Below, one piece after another: positions 21,601 through 34,200 of a stretch of DNA of 64,000 nt; the first letter of the stretch is position 1, and each line of letters starts with the position of its first letter. A program made the position numbers and the translations under genes. The notes under the pieces were generated by a model. It had not been told where the DNA came from. It was given only the letters and a program-made list of their open reading frames with translations, and ran no database searches. Origin of the DNA: Brevipalpus yothersi (lineage: Eukaryota > Arthropoda > Arachnida > Trombidiformes > Tenuipalpidae); contig QZCP01000057.1 of the NCBI GenBank assembly GCA_003956705.1, positions 62,001 to 126,000 of the forward strand. The letters are read 5' to 3'.

Positions 21601-22434
21601 TTACAATAAATTGTTAATGAATGAAAGAAATATTGAACAATAAGAAATTTTTTCTAGAAAAATCAATCAAAAAATTGACCAATCCAATCAAATCAGGTTG
21701 TTTCCATCACAAATGAAAAATAAAGCCTTATAAGCTAAGCTAAGCCTAGCATACTGATGAGCTCATATTCGGTAAAGACAACGATGGATAGTCCAAGAAG
21801 TGGAAGTATATGTGTGTTCTCAAAGAGAGATTATGGAAAAAGAAATATGAGGTCAGCTCATTTATCAATTTTATGGCAAGGTATATCATTTATACACGTG
21901 TTCGGGAATCGATCTTTTTATAGTCTCATGAATATTGATACAATCTTACCGAGGGTCATCATTATTCGAGTCTTTACATGCGCATTCTTAATGAACCCTA
22001 GAATCAATGAACCGAGAATAAAATCAGTTGAAATCCTACACAGCGCTTTGGGAAAAACTCCCATTTGATTATCAGAGTTTCTGGTTCTTGAATACTCTAT
22101 CACAGAGTACAATTTTTCAGACAATATACGTGGTGAAATTTAGTCTTTTGTAGAAAACTGGGTCCAAAAAAGCTCGCCATTATAAACAAGATGAATAGTT
22201 TTGCTATACAATTTTAACGGTGTTGAATATATATTCTAGCTTCGTAGATTATGCCAGAATGTTATCACAGTTGAACACTTTCAACATTTACACAGTGCGA
22301 ACTCCCTCATCAATCTTATGATTCTTGTATCTTGGCCATTCTTGGAGGCTTACGAGAGAGATTGAAGTTTTTACAACTGGAAACTCTTTTCAGGTTCAAA
22401 CACTTGAAGTGGAAATTTTAAATTTTAAATTGCC
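21601..22434. other. Intergenic region upstream of the receptor-like gene
   Basis: No convincing gene. One open frame of about 100 codons (21757-22068, +) has no recognisable domain and its composition looks random. Confidence 0.5.
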
Positions 22435-23682
22435 ATGAGCACTACCAGATTCCCGATTCGTGTTTTATTCCCAAATGTAGAGGGTCTTGCTACTGATGAT
22501 TCATCTAAAGCTTTTCTAGACTTCATTCAAGAAGCTTTTCAAGCAACTTTCTATCATTTCTTTGTTAAATTCAACATAACAATGATCAGGATGAATGTTA
22601 CACCAGCAGATCTTGGTCGATCAAAGGGTAATGAGATTCTCATTTCCTTAGATAGCAATCTCGTAGATTCAACCTTCCACAGTTTTGTGCCATCATATTT
22701 ACCACACAATGTCACAGCATCGGGAATTTTGGCAAGTTATTATAGATGTTTCTTGGTGACTTTTCCAAAGCTCACCCATGAATTGGAAGTATCTACTGGA
22801 TTGCACTTTCTTCAGCTGATGTATTGTAGCTCACAGCAACTGATTTTCACCTTTTTCGTAATTTTGATCACCATTCTGTGGCATGCGAAGGAAAACAAAA
22901 GTTTTTTCCAAATATTCTGGGAAATGAACAAAATTCTTTCTCGTCAATCTATCAGTGAACCAAAAACAGTCCCCGTCAAAATTTTTCTGATAGTCTTTCT
23001 AATTGGACTTACTATCTATCAAGCAATCATGTCTGCTCTAGTTGACACAGACAAGATTTCAATAGCTCATTTTACCAAAGTTGATAGTTACGAAGATATA
23101 TATCATCAAAACTTACTACCAATTTTTGAACACATGTCCGGTTGTTCTCAATCAATAATTGGACAACCCATTGGTGTGAGAAACTATCTCATGGAAAATA
23201 ATCCAGTCAAAGAAAAAGAATCTTATACAGCCGTTACTGACATGATGCTCTCGAGTATATCATCTGGAAGGGATTTGAATCGAATAGCCATTCTTCAAAC
23301 CTCTCTTGGATGGTCTGATTTTCGGCACAAGACTTGTGCCATGGATTCATGGAGTCTGATAAAGAACCCACCATATGCTTCACCAAGTCCAGTAGATATT
23401 CTCCTCCAACCTCTGGTAATGAATATTAGATTTCCTGTAGAGGAACAAAATCGTTTGAAAAGGTCGACAGCTACTTTGTATGAGCAAGGACTCAGAAATA
23501 AAAGAGGTATATTAGCTGAAACTCCTGATACTAATCCGTTTTGTATGCGATCTCATCCAGAACCTGGTCATAAAAGTCATATACCTATTGGCCTCAGCTA
23601 TTATTACTCCCTTTTGGTTGCATGGATGGTAATTTTACAGGTTTCAGTGATTGTGTTCGCAATAGAAAATGTCTTGTCATGA
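22435..23682 (+). CDS. Divergent ionotropic-receptor-like membrane protein, intronless, 415 aa
   Basis: No close family motif, but the layout is that of a variant ionotropic glutamate receptor (IR). There is an extracellular part with Asn-X-Ser/Thr sites (about 1-130), TM helix 135-150 (LIFTFFVILITILWH), a linker, TM helix 181-201 (VKIFLIVFLIGLTIYQA), and a second extracellular segment 205-385 starting KVDSYEDIYHQ, where IRs have the S2 lobe. A last TM helix is at 388-410. The segment after the second helix (IYQAIMSALVD) resembles the SYTA-type IR/iGluR M3 region only weakly, and no pore-loop signature is clear. An in-frame stop lies just upstream of the ATG and no signal peptide is seen, so the start may be wrong or a 5' exon missing. 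Likely a chemosensory-type channel subunit; alternatives are any three-TM membrane protein. Confidence 0.6.
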   Translation: MSTTRFPIRVLFPNVEGLATDDSSKAFLDFIQEAFQATFYHFFVKFNITMIRMNVTPADLGRSKGNEILISLDSNLVDSTFHSFVPSYLPHNVTASGILASYYRCFLVTFPKLTHELEVSTGLHFLQLMYCSSQQLIFTFFVILITILWHAKENKSFFQIFWEMNKILSRQSISEPKTVPVKIFLIVFLIGLTIYQAIMSALVDTDKISIAHFTKVDSYEDIYHQNLLPIFEHMSGCSQSIIGQPIGVRNYLMENNPVKEKESYTAVTDMMLSSISSGRDLNRIAILQTSLGWSDFRHKTCAMDSWSLIKNPPYASPSPVDILLQPLVMNIRFPVEEQNRLKRSTATLYEQGLRNKRGILAETPDTNPFCMRSHPEPGHKSHIPIGLSYYYSLLVAWMVILQVSVIVFAIENVLS

Positions 23683-24365
23683 AAATGTGTGTAAAAAAAT
23701 TTTCATTGATTTCAATCAGTTCAGTGAGATGAATGTATCGCTTTCAAGGAGACTACATCGAAATTGCTACTAGAATACATGTATATCACTCCATTGGATT
23801 AGCTTGGTGATATAATTCACTCATTCGCTTGACTACTTTTCCCAGCTATAAGTGTTAGTTGATTAATTAAATAATCACAAGATTTATCTAATCTTTTTTC
23901 TGGAAACAATGAAAGACTATTGTTTTCCATCTGACTCGTATAAGAGGTTCAAAATCGAAACTATTTGATAAATGATGCATCAAGTCATGAGATTATGGTC
24001 ATTCTCTTAGAAGCAAATTTAAAATAAACTTTGAAACTCCTTCAGATCACGGACCGCATATTTTTGAAAGAATTTTTGTTAGAATCTCATCAAATTTATC
24101 CGAAATAGATCTTTCAGCTGACATTTAACATTAAAAGTCACCAGGATTGTTTTATTTCTGGATTTTTAATTGGATAAGAATATCATGAGCAAAGTGAGGT
24201 AAGTTCAATACTGATGTTTTCTCTTCATATTTTCTCTTCATAAGCAGATGAACCGAACATCGAAAGAAGCTTTCGAATGGTTGATTTATTGGTTGAACAG
24301 AAGAAGTACCCTCAGTTGATAACGACACACGATAATTGACCAGAAAAGTAGAATTTTCCGATGAA
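23683..24365. other. Intergenic region, nothing recognised
   Basis: About 680 bp between the receptor-like gene and the 3' end of the first carboxylesterase. No gene, RNA or clear repeat seen. Confidence 0.6.
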
Positions 24366-26130
24366 TTAGAGCTCAGTAGGGTTGTAAACTTGAAGAAAAT
24401 TGTTCCAGTTCACAATACAGAAATCTAATTTCTCGTGATGGACGACTCCGAGATTCTTACTGTTCAACTCAACTACAAAGTTCCCACTCTGTTTTGGTCC
24501 AAGAGTTGGCCAATCAACTGGTCCTTGAGGAGGTAGATTTCTGAAAAAGAGGAACAACAAAAAAATCAATAATTTTGTTACAATCAATTGCTGGGAAAAA
24601 AGGTAACGTACCCATAAGAAATAGCAAAATTGGTCCAAATTTCCATCATTTGACGGCTCAAATCATCATCATCCCGATTATATGATTCTGGATTACGTAA
24701 TGGAGCTCCAAAAACGAATGGAAGATCGTCCGCATGACATGGTCCTAGATTTGGGACCATCATACAGATAGGGCTTGAGGTCTTCGGTTTTTGTGTATGT
24801 ATGTAAGCACCAACTACAGGTACATTTTCTTGAGTAGCATTTGCAATAGAGCTAGCCAACACATAAGTTGGACACTTAAAAATTAGATCATCAGCAAATT
24901 CCCACAAAGCCTGCTTAAGCTGGTCAGAACTTCCGTGGGCATGAGGCTTCAGGTAATGATCGATGAAAAAGTCAGTTGATTGATTTTTGGTGAAATATTT
25001 GACTGCATCAACAGCTAGATCGTAGTTAACTTTCCCAATTAGTAGAGAAACGTCGTAAAGTGCGAGGAATAGAGCTCCATCATTCTTTTCCGCTCCAACA
25101 AGTAGATTTTTGCCTGTGTTAAAACTTCCATATTGGATTGCTTGAGAAGTTGAATAAGGTAGCAGATCATCTCCGAATATTGGTTGGAATGGATTTTTAA
25201 ACAATCCAACTGGCTTAAGTAGATCTTCAACATCCACTGATTGTAGACAACTCAAAATATTTGACTTCTCAGCACAGCCTACATCCTTAACGAGTTGATA
25301 CGAGCCATCAATGGTTAAGTTTCGCTGAGCCTCTCCATGCCATACTGCTCCACTCTCCATAATGGCATTATTGAAAAGTTTGCCTGAAGCTGATGAAATT
25401 AGATGGATGCCTACCGACATGGATCCAGCACTTTCTCCGAAAATTGTAACACTAGATGGATTACCGTGGAAAGCTTGAATATTGTTTTGTACCCATTGAA
25501 GAGCAAAAATTTGATCACGAAATCCTGTACTCGATTGAATATCGGGTACAACATCGCTTCCAGGATACATAAACCCAAGAGAACCCAACCGATAATTGAA
25601 GCTCACAAGAACAATGTCATGAAGAGCTGCCAATGGACTTGGGCCAAGTTTGCCTTCCAAGTTTCCTGATCCAGCCAAGAAACCTCCACCATGAATATAA
25701 ACCATCACTGGCATATATTCTTGAGCATAAAATGATTTCTCATTTACAAATACGTTGATGTATAGACAATCTTCACTCTGATTTTTTCGGGTTGAGCTAG
25801 AGAAAGAATACATCTTGATCAGAAGAGGAGAAACTAGCTAAGAGTTGAAACGTTTACTTACTTTCCTTGTTGCATACATATCGGCCCATATTCTGATCCA
25901 TCAATTGGGATTATCCATGGATCTGGCTTAGTCGGGGGCAAGAATCGATTCTCGTTGATTGGAGCTTTGGCATAAGGAATACCTTTGTATTCTAGGACAT
26001 TCAGTCCTCGATACTGCGATACACTTCCTTGAACTGGACCATAAGTAGTTTGTATCTGAGGTGCTAAATGTTTGCCATAGACTAACGATGAAGCACAGAG
26101 AGAAAATATGAAAATAGTTGGTGAAATCAT
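24366..26130 (-). CDS. Carboxyl/cholinesterase 1, secreted, 3 exons, 542 aa
   Basis: Exons (minus) 26130-25862, 25796-24612 and 24540-24366 join in frame. It is an alpha/beta-hydrolase that cleaves carboxyl esters. A signal peptide (SPTIFIFSLCASSLVYG) is followed by the conserved QTTYGPVQG and YKGIPYAKAP, then NQSEDCLYINVF. The oxyanion loop is HGGGF. The nucleophile elbow is FGESAGS (Ser near 211) and the His is in CHADDLPFVFG (near 442). The acid position reads EKNDGALF (near 328), Asp instead of the usual Glu. The GTG two codons upstream was not used as start. Intron phases match the other two esterases. There is no C-terminal anchor, so it is presumably secreted; detoxification or digestion is inferred. 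Confidence 0.93.
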
Positions 26131-27649
26131 TTTCACTTTAACCTAATGATGGTTCAGAGAATGACAATAAAACTTACTGATGGATTCAATCTCTGCAATG
26201 ACAAGATCATTTTGGATGCTTCATATAAATGATTTTGTCAGTGTAGGCGTTTCAATCTATTAGTTCTAGGGTAGAGAGAAGTAGAGAGTATTTCTCCCAT
26301 GGATCGACTACTTCCAATTTTAGTCAATTTCCTGATAATTTGAACAATAGAAGCTGTATCAACTTTTGGTGACTATCATTTCATTGATCTTCCAATCTAG
26401 ATATTCGTTAGCATGTAGTGACGTTCATCTGTGGATATATTTCCAATCTTTCTCTAATTGAGATGTTATATCATCGATGAACTTGAAAAAACACCAACTG
26501 ACGAACAATTGTATCGATAGATTAAACAAAATCATAACCGAAATATCATCAGCTTCATTTTCGGATTATCCCCTCGAATGATGAGACATTTCCTAAAATG
26601 GATAAATAGTAGTTTTCATTATCTCAAAATATACTCATGAGATTATCTGGCTATTCCGAAGGTATAATCTGGAGTTACAACTTTTTTTTAATAGCTTGTA
26701 TACCAAAAAATGAATGAAGAAATCATCTCAAGGGATTTAACCACCTTTTAGTTTTACCTTAGTCAAGATGGATCATGATCAGTCTGAATATAAGCTGCCT
26801 TCTTCTCTAAGATTCCAGCACTTACCTAAAATATTTAGTCGTAATTAATTGTAAATGATTTCTCATCAAGCGATCCTCATCTACTCTCGGTTCAGGTTGA
26901 TAGTGCTGTATGAAACAACTGACTACTGAGTTCACTCTCTAGAGTTGAAAAAGTTTCTCTCAAGTAGCTTCCACATAATGTGCTCGTATAAAATGATTAT
27001 TTACACCTCAGCCAATTTATTGATGGAAAGACACAAAATGGACACTGAAAACTGGAACCATTAAATTCAAGATTTCAAAATGATTAAACAAACCTACGAA
27101 ATGAAGCGAGAAATTTTCCATCACAATGTCTTCCATATTAAATGAAGAGCTGATTGTCTTAAAGAGAAAAGCAAAAACATATATTCCGTTGCATTTACAC
27201 ATGTAGACCTTTGTAATGAATCTTATCGCAAATGAGGCCCACAAACTCAGCACGAAAGGCGATAAGAAGCAAATTTTTATCAGTTTATGTGCCGTGAAAA
27301 TACTCTACTTCAAACGTTACTCACTGATGTGGTGTAAAAAACTACAACTAAGATGACTGTTCAGTCAAAATTGTATTCCTGAATTTTTCTAGCTACAGTT
27401 CTTTCTAAAACTGGTCACTATGAGAACTTGACAAGCTCGCAACATGGGATGAAGTGTAGCATTTCTATTCATTCGTTGAGAGTTTCTGTTGATTCTCAAA
27501 GTGCTTGGTCTTTTCGAATGTAACTGTTGTTTCTTATGATTTTACATGGGTTTATTTTCAAAAGTACATATATTCCCGAGATCACATACAGGAACATCAA
27601 GTGAAGCTGTGATCGGAAGGCTCCAATTCAAGAGCTTCCGTGAAAGCAG
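26131..27649. other. Intergenic region between esterases 1 and 2
   Basis: 1.5 kb without a supported gene. A weak TATA-like sequence (TTTATATGA, complement, 26222-26230) lies about 95 bp upstream of the esterase-1 ATG. Confidence 0.5.
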
Positions 27650-29449
27650 TTACATTTCTTTTAGCTGTTGGTGAACATGAGATTGACTAGGATTGTAAAC
27701 TTGAAGGAAATTATTCCAATTGGTGATACAGAAATCCAACTTTTCGTTATGCAAAACTCCAATATTTTTGCTGTTCAGTTCCATCACGAAGTTCCCTTGT
27801 TGTTTAGGTCCAAGAGATGGCCAAGTAGTTGGTCCTTGTGGAGGTAAAGCTCTGCGAGAAAAATTTTCATTAAAGCGATTTCAAGTTCTGAACCTTTTGA
27901 TTTGATGAAAATTATAGCCAAAAGAAAACATACCCATATGAATTGGCAAAAGTGGTCCAAATTTCCATCATCTGACGACTCAACTCATCGTCTGTTCGAT
28001 CATATAGTTCTGGATTACGGAATGGAGCTCCAAAAACGAATGGAAGATCATCCGTATGACATGGTCCTAGATCGGGAATTTTCATGCAAATAGGAAGTGA
28101 AGCCTTAGGTTTTTGAGTGTGTATGTAGGCATAAACTTGTCCTCCCTGAGTAGCATTTGCAATTGACCCAGCGAATACATAAGTTGGACACTTGAATGTC
28201 AAATCATCAGCAAATTCCCACAAAGCATGCTTCAGGTCATCAGAACTTCCATGTTCATGAGGTTTCAGGTAATGATCGATGAAAAAGTCAGTTGATTGAT
28301 TCTTGGTGAAAAATTTAACTGCACCAACAGCTTTATCATAGGTTACATTCCCAAATAGAAGAGATACATCATAGAGTGCCAAAAATACGGCTCCATCATT
28401 CTTTTCCGTTCCGACTAATAGATTTTTGCCTGTGTTGAAACTTCCTCCTTGAATTGCTTGGGAAGTTGAATAGGGCAAAATATCATCTCCTGTAATCGGA
28501 TGGAATGGATCTATCAAATGGCCAATTCTCTTGTTCAGATCATCTGCATCAAGGTTTTGAAGACATTGAAGAGTGCTGGATGACAAATCACAACCAACAT
28601 CTTTAATTAGTTTCTTGGACACAGTAATTGTCTCATTCCGTTGATTATCTCCTCCCCATGAAGCTCCACTTTCCATGATGGCATTTGTGAAAAATTTAGT
28701 TGATGCTTGTGATATCATATGGAGACCAACAGATATTGAACCAGCACTTTCTCCGAAAATTGTTACTCTATTTGGATCACCGGCAAACAGGTAGATATTT
28801 TCCTGGACCCATTGAAGAGCAAAAATTTGATCACGAAATCCTAAGTTTGACTGTATATCAGGAACAATATCACTCCCAGGATAAAGGAAACCAAAAGGTC
28901 CCAGACGATAGTTAAAGCTCACGAGAACAACGTTAAACAGGGTAACCAATGGATTTGGACCAAGTTTACCAACCAAATCTCCAGAGCCTCCCACAAAACC
29001 GCCACCATGGATATAGACCATTACTGGTAAATTTTCTTGCTTGTAGTACGATGTCTCAGTGACGAAAACATTGATGAACAGACAATCTTCACTCTGATCC
29101 TTTTGAGTTGAGCTAGATAAGAAATATTCGCTCGTTATATAACAAGAACAAAAACTCATCGGAAGAATACTTACTTTCCCAATTGCATACATCTTGATCC
29201 ATATTCTGATGCATCATAAGGTATTACCCATGTGTCTGGCTTGGTAGGTGGCATAAATCGATTTTCGTTGATGGGAGCTTTCGCATAAGGAATACCTTTG
29301 TATTCTAAGAAATTTACACCTCGATATTGGGAAACAGTTCCTTGGATTGGACCATAAGCGGTCATTATCTGTGGAGCTTTGTGCTCCCCTTTGACCGCTA
29401 TGATGGCTCCTATAAGCAGAGAGGTGGTAAAACTGATCAAAAAGTTCAT
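27650..29449 (-). CDS. Carboxyl/cholinesterase 2, secreted, 3 exons, 551 aa
   Basis: Exons (minus) 29449-29175, 29112-27934 and 27851-27650 join in frame. ATG 29449 is chosen because it begins a clean signal peptide (MNFLISFTTSLLIG) aligned with esterase 3; an ATG at 29470 would add seven residues. The active-site parts are HGGGF, FGESAGSISVG, EKNDGAVF (Asp as acid residue) and CHTDDLPFVFG. It is much closer to esterase 3 than to esterase 1, and even the first intron (29113-29174) is nearly identical to that of esterase 3. The C-terminus is about 10 residues longer than its paralogues (ends HQQLKEM). Confidence 0.93.
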
Positions 29450-30341
29450 ATTTACTGGTAAATGATCCATCACACTGAGAAACTAGATCACTGGAGAACT
29501 TTTTTCAACTTGATTCGGTGAGAGTTGAAACGTTCATCAACAGATTATCTTCTAGATGATTATTTGCCACGAGTTTCTCCCATTATATTCGAACGGGAGG
29601 CGTTCTCATTTTTCCTAGAAAACAATCAAAAACCTTCCTCTCATCAGTTTTCACTATTCTCTTTCCTTCTATGGTGAACCATTGACGATCTCAGTTTCCA
29701 TATCAGAAAAAATCGTTCTGCCCACTGATTTTCATCTATTTTTGTACTCCAAAAGCTACTGATAGCTAATGAACAATTGACTCAGCGTGCTTGCACCCAA
29801 CTCGTCCGATCTGAACAACAATCAGTGATCAAGAGGATCTGAAAGTAAGAGTTGATCTTTCCATACTTCGGAAAGGATTGATCGAAATTACGAAAAGCAA
29901 TCCAAAATTCAAAGAGTTAATTCAGTGGGATGAGTGACACGATTTGAGAAGACCAATCGAATGATCTGACTAATTTTGACTGTTATCACACAGTTGGATA
30001 GACAGAATGTTTCGAAAGTTGATAAATGATTGGTGATGAGCGGTGCTGACAATTTACTATTCATTGGAATGAATTTACATTGTATTAAGTTCACATTCAA
30101 GTTTTTAGGTGAAAAGGTAAAATCATAAGAATCATGAATGATACATCTGATCTTTTCATCGATTTTTGGGAAGGACTATTAATATTAGCCCATGTTTTGC
30201 AAAATTTTATGAAGGAAAAATTATTTCTCGTAAAATTATTGAGAATTTCTGATGTATTGCGACAAATTCTTCAGATCTTCCCACCAAAGGATGCTTGAAA
30301 TCCAGAATCAATTGTTGATATTGTATTAAGAACGTAACTCT
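29450..30341. other. Intergenic region, nothing recognised
   Basis: About 890 bp. It contains the upstream region of esterase 2 and the 3' flank of the first F-box gene; no gene is supported. Confidence 0.55.
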
Positions 30342-31751
30342 CTACAGGCGGATAAGATGCAGCTTTGGCTGAGAGCGAGGCCAATCAGCAAAGTGGTCTG
30401 TATGAAAGATATCATTGAGAATAACGACCTTTGGAAATATTCTCACAATCTCTGAAGACAATCTCTCGAAAATTTCGCATTCCTCAGGATTTTCAATGTC
30501 ATACTCAACGAACCAAAATCCTAGAACATGTCTATCCATGGGAAAGTCTAGTCTCCGTTTGAACTCCATTAGGTCTTCTATAGACGAGAGAGAAAAATTG
30601 TGTACACAAACAGCTGATTTCACTTGTTTGCCTGCAAAAGCAATACTTAGGCATGCAGGTTTCATGAAATTCAAATCAGACCCACTCTTGAGAGAGTGTG
30701 GAACAAAGTGTAAATATGGGGTTTTACACTTTCCAGATATATCTATATCACTTCCTTCCATAATCTCCTTGAATTTGGAGCAAGAGTCTTTAACTCCACC
30801 TCCGGGCCGTATAAATGGATTCATAGAGTTCCAATCAATTTTGTGAATACAAAAATAGATCACTGCTTTGACAGGATAGTCAGAGTCAGTCAAATCTAAT
30901 CCACTTTCATTATCGTCCCAATTGGTGGCGATAATTTTAAATTTACGTTCTGGAGAATATTGTTTGACATGAAGAGCACATAGCACTTTTTGACCAACCC
31001 CTTGGCCGAGCATTGGATCAAGCGATGGGAAATTTTGCCGCACAAGGGGATGAGTGTGTCCTCCAAAGTCTTCAATCACGACAGATTTGTCAGCAGGATT
31101 GCTGCTGATGTTTTCAAGACTCAAACTAGGAACGTCTCCATAGCTCACCAAGATAAGAGATAACTCTGGATTCCTCCTAACACCACCTTCCAGTAGAAAA
31201 TTCAAGGTTTGAGCTGCTTCTAGCAGTGTTGCTGGCTTCTTTTCCAGGCCAGGCCCTTGGAAAAAGGAATTACAACCAAGTTCGTCGAATTCACGAATGT
31301 GATCCAGGTCTGTCATCGTATTTGGTCGATAAAGGCGGAGGTGATGATCCATTATACTGTATTCACATCTTTCACCTCTGAAAAATGGATGAGTTTTGCT
31401 TCAGAATGACGTACATAACCTTTTATCGTTTTATTTCAGTTTAACATGATAAGACTACTACTGCACTTACGGGTTGTTGGGAAGAACTGCGTGTAAGAGA
31501 TCTTCCTGGGTTGGAAAATATTCATTCAGAGGTACCTCATTCTTATCGGTGTATCTAAATAGACAGTAGTAAACATCGAAGGGTGGATAATCGCTGAGCC
31601 ATTGAGAAGCTTCCGTATACCATGTTTTACAGACAAGTCGGCACTCATAAACTTTATCAACTTCTAGATAATTGAATATCATCCTGATAAAATGGGGATC
31701 AGACATCAACTCAGCCATGATATTTTGATTCACTGGGTGTCCATACAACAT
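30342..31751 (-). CDS. F-box protein with FBXO22-like C-terminal region, copy A, 2 exons, 438 aa
   Basis: Exons (minus) 31751-31471 and 31377-30342 join in frame. The N-terminal F-box (about 12-60: NYLEVDKVYECRLVCKTWY) would bind SKP1 in an SCF ubiquitin ligase. The rest resembles FBXO22 and its FIST-type domain: NPELSLILV, ACLSIAFAGKQVKSAV, VLGFWFVEY and FERLSSEIVRIFPKVV correspond in order to FBXO22 segments, at low identity. The start is uncertain. The frame is open another 57 codons upstream but only from a TTG, and alignment to copy B favours ATG 31751 or 31718. Substrates are unknown. It is paralogous to the gene at 34201-35510. Confidence 0.75.
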
Positions 31752-33031
31752 AAATTGTAAGTGGTATGGAATTTGGAGTAAATTCCTCACGGGTGAAGTC
31801 TTGGTGGATAATCGGTAACCATTGTTATTATCATTATCTATTGAAGGCCATAGTTCGTCAGATGCTGCTCTCTGGCTGAAGGACTTAAATTTCAAGTAAT
31901 TAGCGATGTACTGAGGTATCAACCAGAATAATTGAAATCATTGAAATTACATGTAAATAATTCAATCATTGATCAGTGGACATACTGAACACATAATAAA
32001 ATGGGCACACTGAGAAAGAGGAGAGAGCAGACTTCAGGAATCCGACAAGTTCATTCCTATATAATGGTCGTGTTGACATTGTCGATTAAAAATTAAAGGG
32101 TAACGATAAGTTCTAAATTAATATTGTCATATCTAGCTGAGTTTGGTAGAGATAAACTTTGAGAAAAAACAAAATTCTCACTCTCTTGCCTGTTGCGTTA
32201 GGTAAATGGAAACGTCAGATCGATCAATTGTCATGATACCGTCTGGTTAACAGCATATCATGGTCTCACATCCACTTATACGATCTACTAGCATTATAAC
32301 TCTCTGTCGATGAGACAGCTTATGATGTTTTTAACTTCTCGATTTTCCAACTCTGTTATGAGCGAAGCATGAAATTATCGAGGAAATGTTAACAATATAA
32401 ACGATTTGAAAAGAAAATGAAAGTTTTCTGCATGCTTACAATTGTATTGGATCCTGTGTAATCAGAGACGAATATTTAGCTTACCAATGAGTATGTAAAT
32501 GTTCAATTTGAAGTTGAAAATTCATCCAGAAATTTAGAATGAAAATGTATTCTAAATCTTGCCAATTTCAACCACAAACGGCTAAATTGTGTTTCAAATA
32601 AAATGATTCAAGCAAGTTCAAACAAACCACTCGTTTTGTGGAAATATCTAAGAGTGTAATCAATCAAGAGAAAGCTCTGAACTCTGAACATTATGAGAAG
32701 AATTTTGATGAAGAACTTTCTGAAAATAAATTTGATCAGCCTCAATCACAATCATAAAGCTACTCTCAAAAATTCAACAAAAAATATTTGTCACTCGTGA
32801 AAGATGAAGGAAGTAGAATGAAAGAAGTAAATCAGAATTTTCCCTTTGTACCAAATTTATTTTGGTCTACTTTTCAATTCTATGGTGTCACTGAGCGAAC
32901 TGGATTTTCCCTTGAACAATATTTTAGGAATCTATAATTGAGAATTGTAATTCTAATATATTCCTCAATTTTTCGGATGTTTATCGCTAGTTTGCTCTCA
33001 AAATCTGCTACTGAGAGACAAAGGAGAGAGC
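31752..33031. other. Intergenic region, nothing recognised
   Basis: About 1.3 kb, very AT-rich, no supported gene or RNA. It separates the first F-box gene from the small secreted-protein gene. Confidence 0.5.
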
Positions 33032-33724
33032 TCAGTAAAGTTTACGAAAATCTGATCGAATTTTTTCTTTGACTGCTGCGAGTGGGAGAGAATCCATTCT
33101 CTTCATAATTTCACGAATCATAGAAGCTGATCCTGGTGCTTCAGTGATCGTGAAAAATCTGGCAATCACCTCCATTATATCCAACATTTGGGTGGTATCA
33201 TTTGCTGCGAGTATTTTTTCTTCAACTTTCTGCTCCCATTGGGCACCTTGAAGATGATAACAATAGTTTTGACTTACTATCAGCTCATCATCGAAAGTCT
33301 ACTCACAAAGAGAATCACAGTTTTCCATTTGAAATTGAACAAAATCTTTCGCTTTCACGAATGTTATACTCTTCGATTTGAAACCATCCAGGTTATCTTG
33401 ATTTAACCATGCTTTCTCTCTTCGTCCTACAGCCAATAAAAAGTCGATAACGGTTTTCATTGCTGAGGACAGTTTCGTGTCATCATCCAATTTTTTAAGA
33501 TTAGATTTGAAGTTACCACACCATTGATTGCCTTTTTTATTAAAAAAAATATATTTGAATACTTTCGCCACGATTCAAATGAGTTCGCAGTATGATACTC
33601 ACATGAAACTGCCCCAATGAGGATAACAAGAACAGCTAGTAGGGAGTGAAAATGATTCAGTAATTAGTAAGAATAAATGAATAATAGCATTATACAGCTT
33701 ACTCATCATAGAAATTCGATACAT
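33032..33724 (-). CDS. Small secreted protein with CX3C...CX3C, 4 exons, 164 aa, family unknown
   Basis: Exons (minus) 33724-33703 (22 nt), 33635-33603 (33 nt), 33531-33307 and 33246-33032 join in frame with consensus splice sites. Residues 1-18 form a signal peptide encoded by the two tiny first exons (core TVLVILIGAVS). Four cysteines occur as Cys19-X3-Cys23 and Cys90-X3-Cys94; all other regions look amphipathic-helical (KLSSAMKTVIDFLLAVGRR, QMLDIMEVIARFF). The pattern would let two helices be cross-linked by paired disulphides. The protein ends KIRSDFRKLY. I recognise no family. Context among esterases and a lipocalin suggests a secreted role such as gut or saliva, which is inference. The first-exon assignment is the least certain part. 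Confidence 0.65.
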
Positions 33725-34200
33725 TTTTCCCGTGAAATTATTCAAAGATTGAGGATAAATTTTTTAGCAAATTCGAACCAACAAATTATCAACAGAGCTC
33801 AATTTTGCTCCGATTTAAACTAATCCATGTCGCCACGAAGATAGATTATTTCTTCCCATCGTCTAGATGAGAGATTTTGCTCAATCTCTCCAAAAGCTTC
33901 CAAAGCTCCTCCTCAATCATAATTCCAACAGCCAAGTAGTACGCTTACTGATGCAGTGAACAATTGATCAAGAGATTCTTTATTTGAAAAAACTTGTCAA
34001 ATCAAGATGTTCTGTGAAAGCTAGCCAAATCATTTCCTTATATTTTTGATGAGGCCTAGTTCATAGTTTTATTGGTAATACTGAAAAAATTGAGTATTTC
34101 CGAAACCATCGGAACATTATGAGGGGCCAACTTTTCAAGATCTCTTCAATATTCTAACGTTTGAATCCAATCTCTGGTGGTGTTTGAAGAATTACATGCT
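33725..34200. other. Intergenic region, nothing recognised
   Basis: About 475 bp upstream of the small secreted-protein gene; no feature found. Confidence 0.5.

Noticed and set aside
21757..22068. 103-codon frame as an N-terminal exon of the receptor-like gene
   Set aside because: No LBD-like segment and no splice sites linking it to 22435.
27902..28915. Plus-strand frames opposite the esterases (also 36330-36593)
   Set aside because: They mirror conserved esterase codons on the other strand and recur only because the esterases are duplicated.
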